The notes under the pieces: generated by a model | The model's database searches: none | Told to the model about the DNA's origin: nothing | What the model saw: only the letters and a program-made list of their open reading frames with translations | Assembly (NCBI GenBank): GCA_002224055.1 | Contig: AZLU01000184.1 | Span: 18,788 to 82,787, forward strand | From: Pezizomycotina sp. ARF18 | Lineage: Eukaryota; Ascomycota | DNA length: 64,000 bases | Direction of reading: 5' to 3' | Made by a program: the position numbers and the translations under genes | Shown: piece by piece, positions 37,000 through 48,799 of the stretch | How positions within the stretch are numbered: position 1 is the first letter of the stretch | How the letters are laid out: every line of letters starts with the position of its first letter

Positions 37000-37964
37000 A
37001 TGCTATCCGCCAAAGACCGCCTCGTCCAATTCTACGACGCCCGCGCCGAAACCTACGACACCGAAGACCCCGCCTTCCACAACCGCCTTGCCGCCGACTT
37101 CGTCGCCTGGGCAGCATCCTACCTACCCCCCTCCCTCGTCCCCGCCGAAGACGCCGCTCCACCACCAACGCCACCTCCTTTCTCCCCTTACGCTCCCGGT
37201 ACCCTCCGTCATCTAGACCTATGCTGCGGCACCGGTCTCGTAACGTTCGCATCCCTAGCGCGCTTCGGTACGAACGCTACGATCCACGGCGTCGATTTCT
37301 CACCGTTATCACTCGACGTAGCGCGCGCGAAGTGTCCCAGCCGCACATCTACAGTACACTTCCACTGCGCGGATGTTTCGGAGGGTGTTGCGAAGGAATT
37401 AGACGCCGAATTCGGCGTCCACGAGTTCGATTTGATAACGTGCTGTTCGGTTTTGCTTTGCTCCCGTTGAAAAACAGGGAAGATAGGACGTGGATGGTAG
37501 AACAATGGTACGAGCGACTCGCACCGGAGGGAGTATTAATTTTTGACGTTCCAGCTCCCGGAACGCGGTGTTTCACAGCCGAAATGCACAACGCTTTACG
37601 CGAGCACTGCGGCTTCGACGGCGATGATCCGAGGGTTGGATCGTCGACGAGGGGAGTGTTGAGGATTACTGGTCGACAGCGGCTTCGATGAAGATTTCTG
37701 TTACGTATTTGAGAGCGAGACGTATAAGAAGGTCGAAGTGGAACTTAGCGGATTGGAGGAGATGTGGGACCGGATGTCGTTATCCCGTACTTCGCGGGTG
37801 GTATTGAAGGTGTCGATGAAGGGAGGATAGCGAAGGCAAAGGAGAACTTTGTAGAGCGGTTGAAGAAGTTGGAAAAGGATGGGAAGGTTGTGGATGAGTA
37901 TAGGTTACTGATTGCTGTCGGACGGAAGAAGGCGGAAGACGATGAGGATAACATGCTGGAGTGA
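37000..37964 (+). CDS. Class I SAM-dependent methyltransferase
   Basis: The ATG at 37000 follows a pyrimidine-rich leader. Near residue 70, HLDLCCGTGLVTF is motif I (the glycine-rich SAM-binding loop), and IHGVDFSPLSLDVAR is the motif II region with its acidic ribose-binding residue. FDLITCCSVL and GVLIFDVPAPG fit the motif III/post regions. The first frame ends at 37470; other frames continue it through EQWYERLAPEG and FESETYKKVEVELSG to about 37964. Breaks lie near 37460, 37640, 37680 and 37755. The full length of about 320 aa suits a small-molecule methyltransferase of the Methyltransf_11/25 type. The substrate is unknown, and proximity to the NRPS (20 kb) is too weak to link them. Confidence 0.75.
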
Positions 37965-38800
37965 ATGGGCGTGGGTTGTAATTATTCTTTATTTTGGAGC
38001 GAGCTAGTTGCGATTGCGAAGGTTGCACGTTATATAGAAGGGTCATCGGCAGCATTTTTCTAATAGAAGGAAGAATGGCGCTGATGACAGGGAAATCGTA
38101 CATAATGAAGGTATTATTTTCTGCGTAAAGACCAAAAATTCGGGAGCGTTGAACCACCTTTCTATCGAGAGAGAAAAGGATCATTGAAACCAGTTCGATG
38201 CGCTGATTCTCATGATACTGACGCCCTAAGTGAGTAATGGTATGCTGGGGGTGCACTCGACGCAACAATTGTCCATCTCGTTGCTCCTAAAAATTAGACG
38301 GAATATCGCAAATTAAAAAGATTCACTCACAGCAAATCTTAAAAACGAAAGAAAAACTATAAAATGTTGAACAAGAGACGGAGAAGCGATCAATGGGATT
38401 GAGATTGGCTCGCGGGGTGCTAGGTTGGGACTACCCAGGTGATGAATCTCAATTATCGACGATTTTCGGAACCTGCAACCTTGAGATTAAAGTGATAAAC
38501 GAACAATGCTGTTCTAGGCGATTTACAAGTTACCTCTCCTGATAAAACAAGGCTATTATTCGAATCGCCTTATTGTGCTGAAGAGTTCTTGCACATGTCT
38601 AGCTCTTGCAAGGGTACTTGGGACGACCTTCTGAAGGTGTCTGCTCCCCATATCAGACCCCAACCTCTTATAGTGGCGAGTTTTAGCATGGCTACTTAAG
38701 TATATATGGCAGCTCAAAACTTATTACTGAGCCATAAAACATATATGTTTCGAAGGCCCACACCTCAGCGCATTGGATAATATACGTAACTGCTTTATAG
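37965..38800. other. Intergenic, no gene seen
   Basis: The minus-strand frame 37780-38268 is antisense to the methyltransferase end and was not accepted. Nothing else stands out before the tandem array. Confidence 0.4.
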
Positions 38801-40460
38801 CAGGTGGGTTGAGGATACCATGAACTTGACCAGCGAGGAAATTGGTGGTTAGATTGCCGGGTTGACGAGCAAATGTGAAATCATGAGTTTTGGTATACCA
38901 AACCATATCCGCCACAAAAACTAATAGCAGGATCGGGGTCAGGGCAATGAGCTCCATCCAATTCTACAGTTTTTACTTGAAAGTGGAGGTACTTAAGGAC
39001 ACCCGATGTGACTTATTTCAGGAATGGGTTCGTCTAGTGCTGCAGTTGGCTAAGGAAACGAATAAGGACTAAAACTATGGCGGACCAACCACCACTTCAA
39101 GATAAAATTAAGTGAGATTTGAACCGAGTTCCGAGTTCCGAGAGCTGTATCGCATCCCATAGTCTATATTTTATAACTAAGGTGGTTGGGGGGGTATCAA
39201 ATTTGACCTCTTCAAAACAGTGTGTCAATCTGCGCGCGAACCTGCGCAGGCGTAACATTGGGAGTTGGGGATGACCAAACCATCACTCCATGGCAAATTG
39301 GAGTCATATTTCAATCGAGCTGCCCGAGTTTCATCGATTTTATAGTTGTTATCTCATAGCAAAGGTAGCTGGGAGGCATCTAGTTTAGTATGTTTTAAGC
39401 GTGTTCGCGAACTACGGGCGTACGTCTGCTCAGAGATAACGTTCATAGTTGAGGTGGATGCAAACATCACAAAGCGTTAAATCAAGTTTGATTCCGTCTG
39501 AGGCCCTTGAGTTGCATCTTCTTCTATAGTTCTATTCCATAATGGAGGTAGTTGAGTGGCACCAATTCCATCCTGTTCGAAAAGCCCGTCGTCAACCGTG
39601 GGAGTTGACCCGCTACAGCCTGACAGCAAGAAGCAGGGCAGACCGAAGCACCTTTTACGGGCAAACGAGTTACAATACCAGACCGACCTCCCTAAGCCAT
39701 TCACGAAATGAAAGATTTTTGCATTTCAGGGTGGGTTGAGATATATTCAGTTCAGTCGGTCCAAAAACTCGTACGTTATCCTCGGGGTCTACTCGCTAAA
39801 CTATAACCCTCAAACTAAGGCAGACCAAAGCACCCGTTCACAACAAAAGAATACAAGACTTGATCGGTCTCTGTGAATCATTTCAGAAAATAAAATTTTT
39901 ATTGTATACTAGGATAGGTCGAGATGCTTAAGTCAATCTTGCCAAATTCCCGTTCGTCAACCACGAGGTCTGGCTGGTTAACCCCATAATATCGAGATGA
40001 GTTGGACCAAAGCATCTCCTCGCGGTAAACGGACTCAAACTCGATCGCCTCACTGAAGTATTTTAGAAAATGAAGTTATATCCCACATCGGAGTGGTTGG
40101 GAAGCATTGAGTTTAACAGGTGTCAAAAAAACCTGTTCCTCAATCTGAGAACCCGCTGGTGAAGGTATGCCCTGAATCGAGGGAGACCGAAGTACCTCTT
40201 TACAGTATATGAACTACAACACGCGATCGGGCCAACTGAGCCATTCTCAAAAATGGCGTTTTTTATGGAATATGAAGGTGGGTTGAGATGCCTCAAGTTC
40301 AACCTGTTGAAAAAACGAGGGCCACGCCGGCGAGCGAGTCACTCCCATCCTATATCAAGACTCGAGGCAGCCCAGCCCACCTCTACACAAAAACTAACTG
40401 CAAAACTCGATCGAGCCCGCTGACCCATTCTGGAAATATAATTTTCATAGAATATAAAGA
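38800..40460 (+). repeat. Diverged tandem array, about 183-bp period, 7-8 units
   Basis: A recurring start (AGGTGGGTTGAGATGCC-like, then AAGTTCAACCTGTTC-like) appears near 39180, 39364, 39545, 39728, 39914, 40100 and 40276, with an older-looking copy near 38803. Spacing is 176-186 bp. Each unit also has an ACCAAAGCACCTCTT-like middle and a GAGCCATT...GAAATGAAATTTTT-like end. Units are strongly diverged. Although 183 is a multiple of three, no frame stays open through them, so they look like a decaying satellite rather than protein repeats. Confidence 0.7.
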
Positions 40461-42147
40461 TATTTTCGGATTCTCGAATCATAATCCCTCCAAACATCCC
40501 CTTTTGTGGCACATCACCATCCGCTAACGGCAGATAAATACGAACCGCAGCTTCCACCTAAACCGCAACTAGTCAAGCGCGGATACTAGGATCTACAAAT
40601 GATAATATTACGAGACATTGTTTCTGTCCCGTTAATTTGTTCTTCTCATAATCTGCTCAGGGGCCTTGCAGAGGAAGGTCTGTTTCCTCGAGTTTTCGAT
40701 CCGAGAGAATCAATGGGTGAAGTGTTTCTCAGAAAACCAAACAAACTGCGGATAAACATCGGAATACAGTACTGTGAATCTGAAGATCAATAAAAGCTAA
40801 ACGAATATAATGTCAGGATAGACCTGCTGTTTTCAACAAAACCTTCTACTTGTGACCAATATTTCCCGGCTCTGTTATTTGCTTGTGGGGTGACTTCCGC
40901 TCGATTCTGTCAATCTCGGGCAGAATGAAACAAAAACGTGCGCACCTCGTGGGGGAATTTATCCATGACGATTTTTCTTTAGGTCCCGACTCCCCCCTTT
41001 TTATCCGGTCTCTTTTAATGAAACGCTGAGTACGGAAAATGATAAACACTTGATATATCTATAGTTCATGAAAAAGAAGTGTTGATCTTCGGCTGGGACG
41101 CGTACTAGCAATACCGTAGAAACCGGCTACTAAGTATATATATATCAAGAAGTATTATAAGTATTTGGGAGATACTAATTATATACTTATTGGCCAGATA
41201 TATTATTCAGTAGTACAGTCTGATAGTACCTTAACCCTAGCCCTAAGTTTATATAAATCTTTATTAAGATATACTATTATTAACGTATTGACAATGTTTT
41301 AAAAACTCTCTCTTTGTTTTTTTAAAAAAAAAAAATCATATATAAAAAAAAAAATTTACGTCTTATTCGCGAGACTTGATGAGTTTTGCCAAATCGCTCA
41401 ATATGCATCCTTATTGCCCAGTACAGGAGTGTGACAAAAGTCTGGTGGTGGGGGTCACCTTGAGCATTTGGATTGCACCATCTTTAAAATTACTCGATTC
41501 AACGACGAGCCAGCAACGATACACGCACTTCGCAGTATAATAAATGTGATGCCCCACACTACCAAACTTTTGTCTACCCCCCTGTGCATACTTGTTCAAG
41601 GCCAGTTTCTACGGTATGGGAGGTTCCGTGTTCATGGTCCACCTACTACCCGGTCACGGACTCGCTTATGTGATACGCTCATCGTAAGAAAAACAAGGCT
41701 TGTACGACTCTTTGGTGCCTTTACAGCCTTATTAGCATTAGTTCCATTACCTCGAATACCATAACCGGTATGAATTCTTGCCGGAAGGGTTTTACAACCC
41801 AGAAAGGCGGAAATATAAGCGTTTATAGTAGTTAGGCGGCTTCAGCCTTCAGAACATGCTTGTTACTGGGAGCCACGTAAGGAGAAACAAGTCGTGGCGC
41901 GGATATCGAAAGAATAATAGATGTGATATTCACCAAACTTTTTGCTACTGATTATCATGAAACAAGAGAAAGAACCCCTTTCATCGCTAAAAGACACCAA
42001 ACTGACAAAACTCCTGTGCAATTGAAAAACTTGCAACAAAAGAACGCGAAAAAGGAATCAAGGGAAAACAAACCTCTTGATTCCGTGCAAGAAAACATCG
42101 ATCAAAAAAAGCAAGGAAAAAAACAAAACAAGAACAGAAAGCGATTG
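40461..42147. other. Intergenic; AT-rich patch near 41120-41350
   Basis: The patch at 41120-41350 is rich in TA dinucleotides and may be a small RIP-affected remnant. The frame at 41468-41764 has no supporting features. Poly-A runs occur near 41323 and 41345. Confidence 0.35.
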
Positions 42148-43543
42148 TTATCGCGGTGAACTCGAGAAATCCCTCGAATTCTTCGAAAAATCGCTCACGG
42201 TAGCGCTCGTCGTAATAGTGCTAGTCCGCGTAACGTTAACATTCACGTCGTTCGGCTGCACCACGACCCTCGCCGCGCGAACCGAATTCATCGGACTGAT
42301 CCGCTTAGCCTTCTCCAGCGCCTCGCTCTCCTCATGCTCGTATCTCGCTCCTCTTCACGCTCTCGCGATCATAACGTCCCTCATCCAGTTCGAGTGCATC
42401 CTCGCTTCGTGCAATACCTCCGGAACGCTAACTTCCTTCCTATTACTTCGTTCTGGGGGATCGATGAAGGTTTGGCTTTCGCTTCGACTATGGCGCGGAG
42501 GACGGGTAGGCAGCCGGCGATGACGGCGAATGTTTGCTCGAGGATGTTTAACATGAAAAGTTTTATTTGCGGGATTTCCCCGATTTGATAGCCGACTTCA
42601 AGACGATCGCGCAGGCGATGCTGAGGAAGCCGACGAAGAATGTTACGCCGAGGCCGATTTTTATTCGACCTGGGACGTGGAGAGTGCGGAGGAGGGCGAA
42701 GGGAGGAGGTACACTGTATGATAAAATTATATTAGTATTTGTTGAACATATAAAGTTATATCTCTTATATATCATGTTTTAAGGGCGAATCATGGGAGGG
42801 GAGGAGTAATTCTTACCTATACGTCCGTAAAGCAATGCCACACAAACACCGCGGGCGTATACCAGCAAAATTAGCGTAGGAACAAAACTTCTCCGGATCC
42901 GGACTCCAATTCGACGAAATCGGTCGGCACATCGACAGCGTCGCGATAAAGTAAAACAACCATCCGCCAAAACAATCACATCAACAGCCCACAAACACCG
43001 CCTTAACCACCTCCAATCGCCGTATGTCGAGTCGCCTACTCCCGGGTGCGGGAACGATTCGTGTAGAACAGCAGCAAGCTGCATTTAACGGCGTACATGC
43101 AGTTCAAATACGTCATGTTTTCGATCCACCAGACTTTATTAGCCCACTGCCTGTCGGGCCACGGCACGTTGTCGGCCCAAACGTCGTCGAAGAAGATCGT
43201 TTGGAGATGACGATGTCGAGGCAGCCTTGCTCGAGGAAGGATAGCCAGGCGAAGAGGACGAGGAGGTCGGCGATGCATCCTTTGCGGAGGGGGCGGATCT
43301 CGGTCGGCCAGCGGATATATAATCGCAGTACGACGAGGAGAAGGTTATCACGAGCATAGACCACTCGAAAGCCTATTTTATATTTGATATACATTAGTAA
43401 GATCGTGATATCTGAGACTGAGAGACATTCGGTGCAGGAGAAAAAACGAGGCTGAGGTAAAAATACTTACGAGCATCTGATAGCTCTGTAACGCATGGCC
43501 GATGACCGTCCAAACGTCAGGAAACAAGCTTCGACGAAATCAT
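42148..43543 (-). CDS. Fungal rhodopsin-domain (SAT4-like) integral membrane protein
   Basis: Read on the minus strand from ATG 43543 across several indels, the gene has two clean introns and multiple membrane helices. Diagnostic stretches are: LLVLFAWLSFLEQG; WIENMTYLNCMYAVKCSLLL leading to FYTNRS (the late-helix KxSxLxFY motif); MCRPISSNWSPDPEKFC (the conserved C.PI..W....C loop); ALLRTLHVPGRIKIGLG; and LEQTFAVIAGCLPVLRA (the E.....A.LP.LR motif). Together these match the fungal rhodopsin/SAT4-type domain, PF20684 as I know it. The C-tail is polar and Ser/Thr-rich, with a stop at 42148-42150. Such proteins include PTH11-like putative receptors. Breaks lie near 43525, 43300, 43080, 42960, 42610 and 42430. 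Confidence 0.72.
42714..42816 (-). other. Predicted intron 2 of the rhodopsin-domain gene
   Basis: On the minus strand: GTAAGA donor, AAATACTAATATAA branch region and CATACAG acceptor, 103 bp. It falls just before PPPFALLRTLHVPG. Confidence 0.75.
43373..43470 (-). other. Predicted intron 1 of the rhodopsin-domain gene
   Basis: On the minus strand: GTAAGT donor, TTACTAATG branch point and AAAATAG acceptor, 98 bp. Confidence 0.75.
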
Positions 43544-43957
43544 GAAGAATAGTTTTTCCGAAAGTGTCGTTGTTGTCGTTTTGTTTCTTATTCGTTCGTG
43601 GGACGTCGGCCAAATCTTATATAACGGTCAACTATAATAATGACGGGGGACAAGAACGGGAAAAATTTCCAAGAAAGAAAATTAAAAAAAAAAAAAAAGT
43701 GGGGGAGGGAAAACGAATAAATATAAAGAAGGGGGGGGGGGTTGAACGACCTTATTGGGGTTAAAATATCGCCCCGGAGCCTTACTTCATTGAACGAAAA
43801 GAACTTGACTCGTGTGAGCACAGGTGCCACTCACGGACCTCGCTTTATTGCGATCGTGTTACCAAGTACTTGTTTTTTATTTTATTTTATTTTTATTTTA
43901 TTTTTATTTTTATTTTATTTTTATTTTTATTTTATTTTTATTTATTTTTATTTTTTA

Positions 43958-43988
<31 letters not shown>

Positions 43989-45413
43989 TTTTTTTTCGTT
44001 CCCGGAAGTGTCGTTTCAGCTAGAGTAGGCGAAAATCCGGACCTCTCGCCTAAACCTATCATGGAAAATAAGTGGAAGAATCGATGAATCAAAAAGAATC
44101 AGTGATACGAGAAGCAAGAGACAGCAGTTTCCTTACCCTCGCTGCTATTGGACAGTGCTTACCGAATACGCAGGACGACCTGTGCGGGATCCACACACCG
44201 GAACGAAAGTGGCAGATAGGCCCCGCTAGTGTTAGTGGGTGGAGCCTAAATTTTGTCAGAACCATGAGGGTAATTTTTCCGGGACGGAGGTAAAGCACAG
44301 AATTTCGGAAAGGCGTAAAACCATCTCAGGGTCTACCCTTGTTGTAATGTTGGGTGGACGTTTTGTATCAAAAGAGCCCAGGAATAATAACCTCCAAGGC
44401 CGTGTCGTGTGAAACTTGACGTATGACGTTGAAAAACGTGGAACCTTCGTCGACACGATGCCAAAAGTGGAGCACGTGTGTTCTGTATTATTCGAGCCTT
44501 CTTCGCATCCGCAAGCTAGATTGCGAGCGAACCGGCGGAATCATTCATCTGTCTCTCGATTCATCGAAAAGGAAGTGAAACCCCTTTATGCAATAGGCGG
44601 CGAGTGTGGGAATTACAATTCGCTTCAGCCCGTTGCTTCGAGAGTGTCGAACGTCGAAAACTGCCGGGCGGAGCTCGGGAAGGCTCTATCGAATATGGAC
44701 ACCTCTGTCGACATGTCTTGCCCTGGGCACGGCCCGTGACCTGTAATGAGCAAGTCAACGAGAAGTGAGTAATCTGAACCCAACATATTCACGTGTGGGG
44801 GCGTTTTATCAACCTTATCTGCGACCAATATTCTTCATGCGACAAGGACCCTTTCGGCGTCTCCGGTTGCTTGATCCTAGCGCAATTGTGCAGGAACCCG
44901 CAAATATAAGCTGTATAGAGGAACTCGACCGTTTGGCATATACTCTCCAGGGTACTGGGCCCGCGAGTGGCTCTATGAGTGCATTGTTGTTGTAAGCTTG
45001 CTGTGCTTCGCGGAGTTCGATCCTGGAAGCATCGCGGAGGGATGGTCATTGCGGAGATAGTGGAAAATCAAGAAACTATCAGTGAAATACTAAATTAATC
45101 AATTTGTTTTAAACCGTTTAAGTCTTCTAGGAAGCACTGCTTATTAGACAAATATTGAATATTTATTTATTTATTTATTATAAAAAAAAAAAAAAAAAAC
45201 ACCCATACGCACTCACGAAGATAAGAATTTCGCATCTTGTAAAATAACGCGACCTTTCCAATTGTCAGCACCAAATTCAGACTCTTATGTAAATTTTAGG
45301 CTACCGCTAAAGGAATATTAACGCACTGTCCGGCAATTTACCCGCCTTTTTCAAAGCTTTGATTATTTCGACAGTTCCCGATATGAAGGTGGTATTAAAA
45401 TACGCGCGCGCTG
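43544..45413. other. Intergenic with low-complexity DNA
   Basis: It contains a poly-A near 43685-43699, a G9 run near 43732-43741 and the TTTTA array described separately. The frames at 44416-44739 and 44765-44995 have no domain or splice support. A poly-A lies at 45181-45199. Confidence 0.4.
43873..43996 (+). repeat. TTTTA/TTTAT low-complexity array
   Basis: About 120 bp made almost only of TTTTA and TTTTTA units, directly 5' of a T-run. It gives long spurious Phe/Tyr frames. Confidence 0.92.
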
Positions 45414-45896
45414 GTGGCGTTCTACGGGCACAGAGACGATACCCCCCAGCCGCCGGATAATCTCACCGCTACGCTTCCAAGGATCAAACGAGAAGGAAGC
45501 AACGAACGGAGCTGCGAGGAGATCGTGGAGGAAGTAAGCGCCGAAGTACCCGAAGTGGGCCCTTCGCTAGAGCAAGTTGGAAAGGAACGTCAGACCCGGA
45601 CCAAGCGGAGGTCAACAGCAAGAAGTCCGACAGGAAAAAGAAGGATCACAAGCAGCAAATCCGATAAGAACAAGGAAGAAGACGGAGACGAAAAGCTTAC
45701 CCAGGAAGCAAAGGCAATTTCCATTCTAATTGTTGACTTGATTTCTGTACAGTGCTCGGTACTCGGCGACTGACCTTCCTCCCCCGTTCTCCCTCTCTCT
45801 AGAAATATCATTATGTGCTTAATTGCGGTTATCCTCATCACAGGGTGGCTATTGACAGCGGCAGTATTTGCCTTATGGCTCGTCGGTGTTTTCTAG
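45414..45896 (+). CDS. Possible small membrane-anchored basic protein
   Basis: A frame open from about 45414 encodes an acidic then strongly basic region (VEEVSAEVPEV, then RTKRRSTARSPTGKRR and KSDKNKEEDGDEK). Further on in the same frame, after a stop and a pyrimidine-rich CTCTCTCTAG that looks like an acceptor, lies MCLIAVILITGWLLTAAVFA, a membrane helix ending at a TAG at 45894-45896. I infer a spliced or indel-broken tail-anchored protein. The start is unclear: the nearest ATG upstream, near 45384, is in another frame. It is like other one-helix genes here, but confidence is low. Confidence 0.3.
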
Positions 45897-45908
45897 CAAA
45901 GTCTTCTA

Positions 45909-46031
45909 ATGGACTATAAGGGTGGTGAAGGAGAGATTGTCTTTTTCTGTGGAGGAATTCTCCTGGCCACGCTGCTCATGATATCCATCTGTTTACTGAC
46001 CGACAAAGGTTCACCGTCCGGTATTCGATAG
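45909..46031 (+). CDS. Tiny single-helix membrane peptide (40 aa)
   Basis: An intact small frame from ATG 45909 to TAG 46031, 13 bp after the preceding stop. Nine polar residues (MDYKGGEGE) come first, then one hydrophobic helix (IVFFCGGILLATLLMISICL) and a short polar tail (TDKGSPSGIR). It may be an exon of a larger gene rather than a separate peptide. No family is recognised. Confidence 0.27.
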   Translation: MDYKGGEGEIVFFCGGILLATLLMISICLLTDKGSPSGIR

Positions 46032-46049
46032 GATTTGCTTGCATCACGC

Positions 46050-46660
46050 GGTTGGCGATCGTAGCTGTTCCTGCAGCTTCTTCTTACCTTACCGCAGTTG
46101 CTGCAAAAGCTATTGGAAAAGAAATCAATAAACCGGTAGGCGTCAAAGTATCTTGGAGCTGTTGAGCTATTAGTTTAGACAGGAACGGGGTTAACTCACT
46201 GGTGTCGGGAGTCGTTATATCCTTTCCGTCCCCATAATCCCTCTCACGAAGACCACCACCTCGACGTACACTGCTTCGCACACTTCCTTAGCACCTGACC
46301 TCCAACGCCGCGAGATATCCGAGCCGCCTGACATCCTTACACCCACGACCCTGACAGTTGTTAGCACGTCTGCCCTTCTGTCGAGCAAGTGCAAGCGCTC
46401 TGGTCTATGAAGGCGTCCACGCCGAAATACGTTGGAGAATCGCTACGTCGAAAACGCAGAGGAACTACATCGAGAGCAGCATTTTTCGCGAGCATAACGT
46501 CGGTAGCAAAGACCTGTGCAACGAGATCATGTTCACGAAGTACTATACCGGCACCAACACGAGGAGTATCGAAGCCGTCGGCGATCCTCTCGTCGAGCTC
46601 AGGGAAGAGGACCAGGAGGACACACACCCGTTGGTGAGCGGACTCCGACTAGCATAAGTT
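46050..46660 (+). other. Coding-like fragments, unresolved
   Basis: A hydrophobic stretch near 46055 (LAIVAVPAASSYLTAVAAKA) is followed by a GTAGGC donor-like site. Around 46400-46630 one frame is Ser/Arg-rich (STPKYVGESLRRKRRGTTS). They may be exons of a gene upstream of the coiled-coil protein at 46672, but no consistent model emerges. Confidence 0.3.
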
Positions 46661-46671
46661 TACTTAAGGGA

Positions 46672-47026
46672 ATGTCGGATGCGGCGGGTTCCGAGAGAGA
46701 AATATACGCTTCGGATGGGGATGCGATCTCTCAAGTCTTCCTGCGCCTGGACGACGTAGCCTCACGAGTCGAATCCTGCCTCAATTCTAGGAAACGGGAC
46801 GAGCTGTTTGCGCGGCAATTGGATGACATAACGAAAAGATTATACGACCTCGAGCAACGGGAAAAGATCCTTGTAGCGAGGCTCCTAATATTTGGGTTCA
46901 ATTGCAGGATTGGGTTTTCGGGAGTCAGCGGGTAAAGGAGACGCTCCGATATGAAATTCAGGTATTGAAGCAAAGATTGAGAATTATAAGCTGAAGGAGA
47001 CGTTCGAGGGTACAGAACAGGTGTAA
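46672..47026 (+). CDS. Small coiled-coil protein (about 118 aa)
   Basis: The ATG at 46672 (MSDAAGSEREIYASDGDAI) leads into a clear helical region (FLRLDDVASRVESCLNSR, then LDDITKRLYDLEQREKIL). Across breaks near 46880 and 46975 it continues through WVFGSQRVKETLRYEIQVL to a polar end at a TAA at 47024-47026. It is a coiled coil without a recognised domain. Confidence 0.42.
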
Positions 47027-47267
47027 TCGTAATGGTATCCCGCTGCTACTTACACGATGGGACCACTCTTGACTTAAATTACCCTAACGTAATTGTTCTT
47101 AACTCTCGTTGATTGCTGCTCTTGCGTATTGCTTTCCTACAATGTCTATGACATTGGCTTTCTTCGATTTAGCTTAATTCTCGAAGGGCCTTCAGTCCTT
47201 TACTAGACCAGATCATAAATCGTGGACAGCTGGAGTTTTCACTTTGCATACCTTAAAATCATCCAGG

Positions 47268-47663
47268 CTATACAGGATAACCGTAGCACTGCCTCTCGCA
47301 AACCCTTTCGAGCATCCTGAAAGAATCCTCCCTCACTGTGATCATTTCAGTTGCTAGTTTCTTGATGGAGCTTGGATCTAGAGAGGATTGGCTTTTTTGA
47401 CACCTTCCGACTCCGGGCGTTGTGGAAATTTGGTGCTTGCACAGACGGCCTGCTAAGAGTGAAGAATATCTATTGTGCTTCTGCCTCATCTTGAGGAAAT
47501 CTTGCGGGCGCTCCGGATAGAGAGCACTAAGTTCTCGGAGCCGCGAAAGAGATGAGGATGTTCCGGGGCCTTCTCGGGTATCCTCCCTAGTTGGGTTGGA
47601 TGGTGGTATGCTCGGTAGAAATCGTATTTCGCTGTTTCTCTGAACGTTGGCTGGAACACTCAT
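47268..47663 (-). CDS. Uncharacterised polar protein (131 aa)
   Basis: An intact minus-strand frame from ATG (47661-47663; MSVPANVQRNSEIRF) to 47268. It is polar, with Arg/Ser/Pro-rich sequence, a CKHQISTTPGVGRC pair of cysteines and a helical C-terminus (SIKKLATEMITVREDSFRML). There is no signal peptide. It lies just downstream of another minus-strand unknown at 47713. It is one of the few long frames here without an indel. Confidence 0.42.
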   Translation of the reverse strand: MSVPANVQRNSEIRFLPSIPPSNPTREDTREGPGTSSSLSRLRELSALYPERPQDFLKMRQKHNRYSSLLAGRLCKHQISTTPGVGRCQKSQSSLDPSSIKKLATEMITVREDSFRMLERVCERQCYGYPV

Positions 47664-47712
47664 AACTCTTCACACGATATGGTGGTAGCGGCTCGCCCGG
47701 ATCGACAAAATT

Positions 47713-48237
47713 TTAGAACTTCTCATAAACCTGGTTCTTCTCAAGTTGAAAAGTGTTGGTCAGATTGCCATCGTCGACCGTAGTCGTACCAAAGTAGGAA
47801 CGGAAGTCGCTAGTTTTAGAACTGTCGATCGGATGGATTCTCGTAAGCCGCGCCGTCCCATAACTTCCCATTAGGCGCCCTGTTCCTATATTTACTGTTT
47901 TTACGGATGGCTTATGGACTGATGAAATGAATCCGCTCACGGGCTTCAACTTTATGTTCAGTCGAATCTAAAATTTAGGCAATACCTTTCTACGAGGAAT
48001 ATATATCCTCAAAGCATCTCCAAACTCTACGATTTAGGTTGGACCAGAAAAAAGATTCTAGAACGATACTGGGTTTTCGAAGCCTAGTTCCTTGTCTAAC
48101 AAATTCGTTGCGATAAACCTTAAGGATACATCCGATCGCCTTAACAGAAGGTCGGGATATACCTGGTTAAAAGTGTGACTGTCAATGCACTGGGCGGAGC
48201 CGAATCGAAACAAAGCCTTGAGCGTCTTTTCAGGCAT
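47713..48237 (-). CDS. Uncharacterised protein, frame-broken
   Basis: From ATG 48237 (MPEKTLKALFRFGSAQ) a frame of about 60 codons continues through VYPDLLLRRSDVSLRFIATN. Breaks near 48060 and a stop near 47970 interrupt it. The frame then resumes with IRLNIKLKPVSGFISSVH and ends at 47713 (LEKNQVYEKF). The middle may contain an intron ending in AAATTTTAG. No family is recognised. Confidence 0.35.
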
Positions 48238-48799
48238 GAAACAAACTGCGCCGCATCTCCAGCGGAGTATGTTCTATCACTATAAGTAGGAGGTCAATGC
48301 CGAATCGGTTTGTATTATAAACATGAAAAATGCGGGTTTAGCCGGAATGCAGTGGTTGAATCTTACCCGGAAGTTCGCATATATGGATTCCTCAATGCTT
48401 TCCCTGGCCACGTTGTTGAAAGATGATACAGTACGTGTTAGGTTGATCTCATATCGCATACTTGACAGAATGAAAACGAATTATAGCCACAGTAATGATG
48501 TGAGAACCGAAGTATATAATTACTGCAATTCCGCCGAGTTCCTTTGTTTTACAATCGTAGCCTGCTGAGAACGAGACACCCCCGAGTAATCAACGAGAAC
48601 CAGAGAAAGTATCCAGGTAGCTGGGATAAAGCGGTCGGTTTCAAAATACACCGGATTATTAGACATAAATCTTGTCGGGAGCTCCCGTCTTGTACCTTTG
48701 CGGATCTCTGCGAAAGAGTCTGACCCTAGACTGTCGACTCCCCCTATGCCAACAGCCATGCACACCTTTTTTCCTTACGTTGTCCGCTACAGATTTTCC

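Noticed and set aside
37780-38268. 162-codon minus-strand frame over the methyltransferase end
   Set aside because: It is antisense to a gene with clear SAM-binding motifs and has no domain or start context of its own.
41225-41245. Telomere-like TTAACCCTAGCCCTAAG
   Set aside because: Only about two imperfect units; too short to be an interstitial telomere repeat.
43824-44087. Phe/Tyr-rich plus-strand frames
   Set aside because: They come only from the TTTTA array.
48323-48568. 81-codon plus-strand frame from ATG
   Set aside because: No domain, lies between divergent genes with better support, and ends without features; possible but unsupported.
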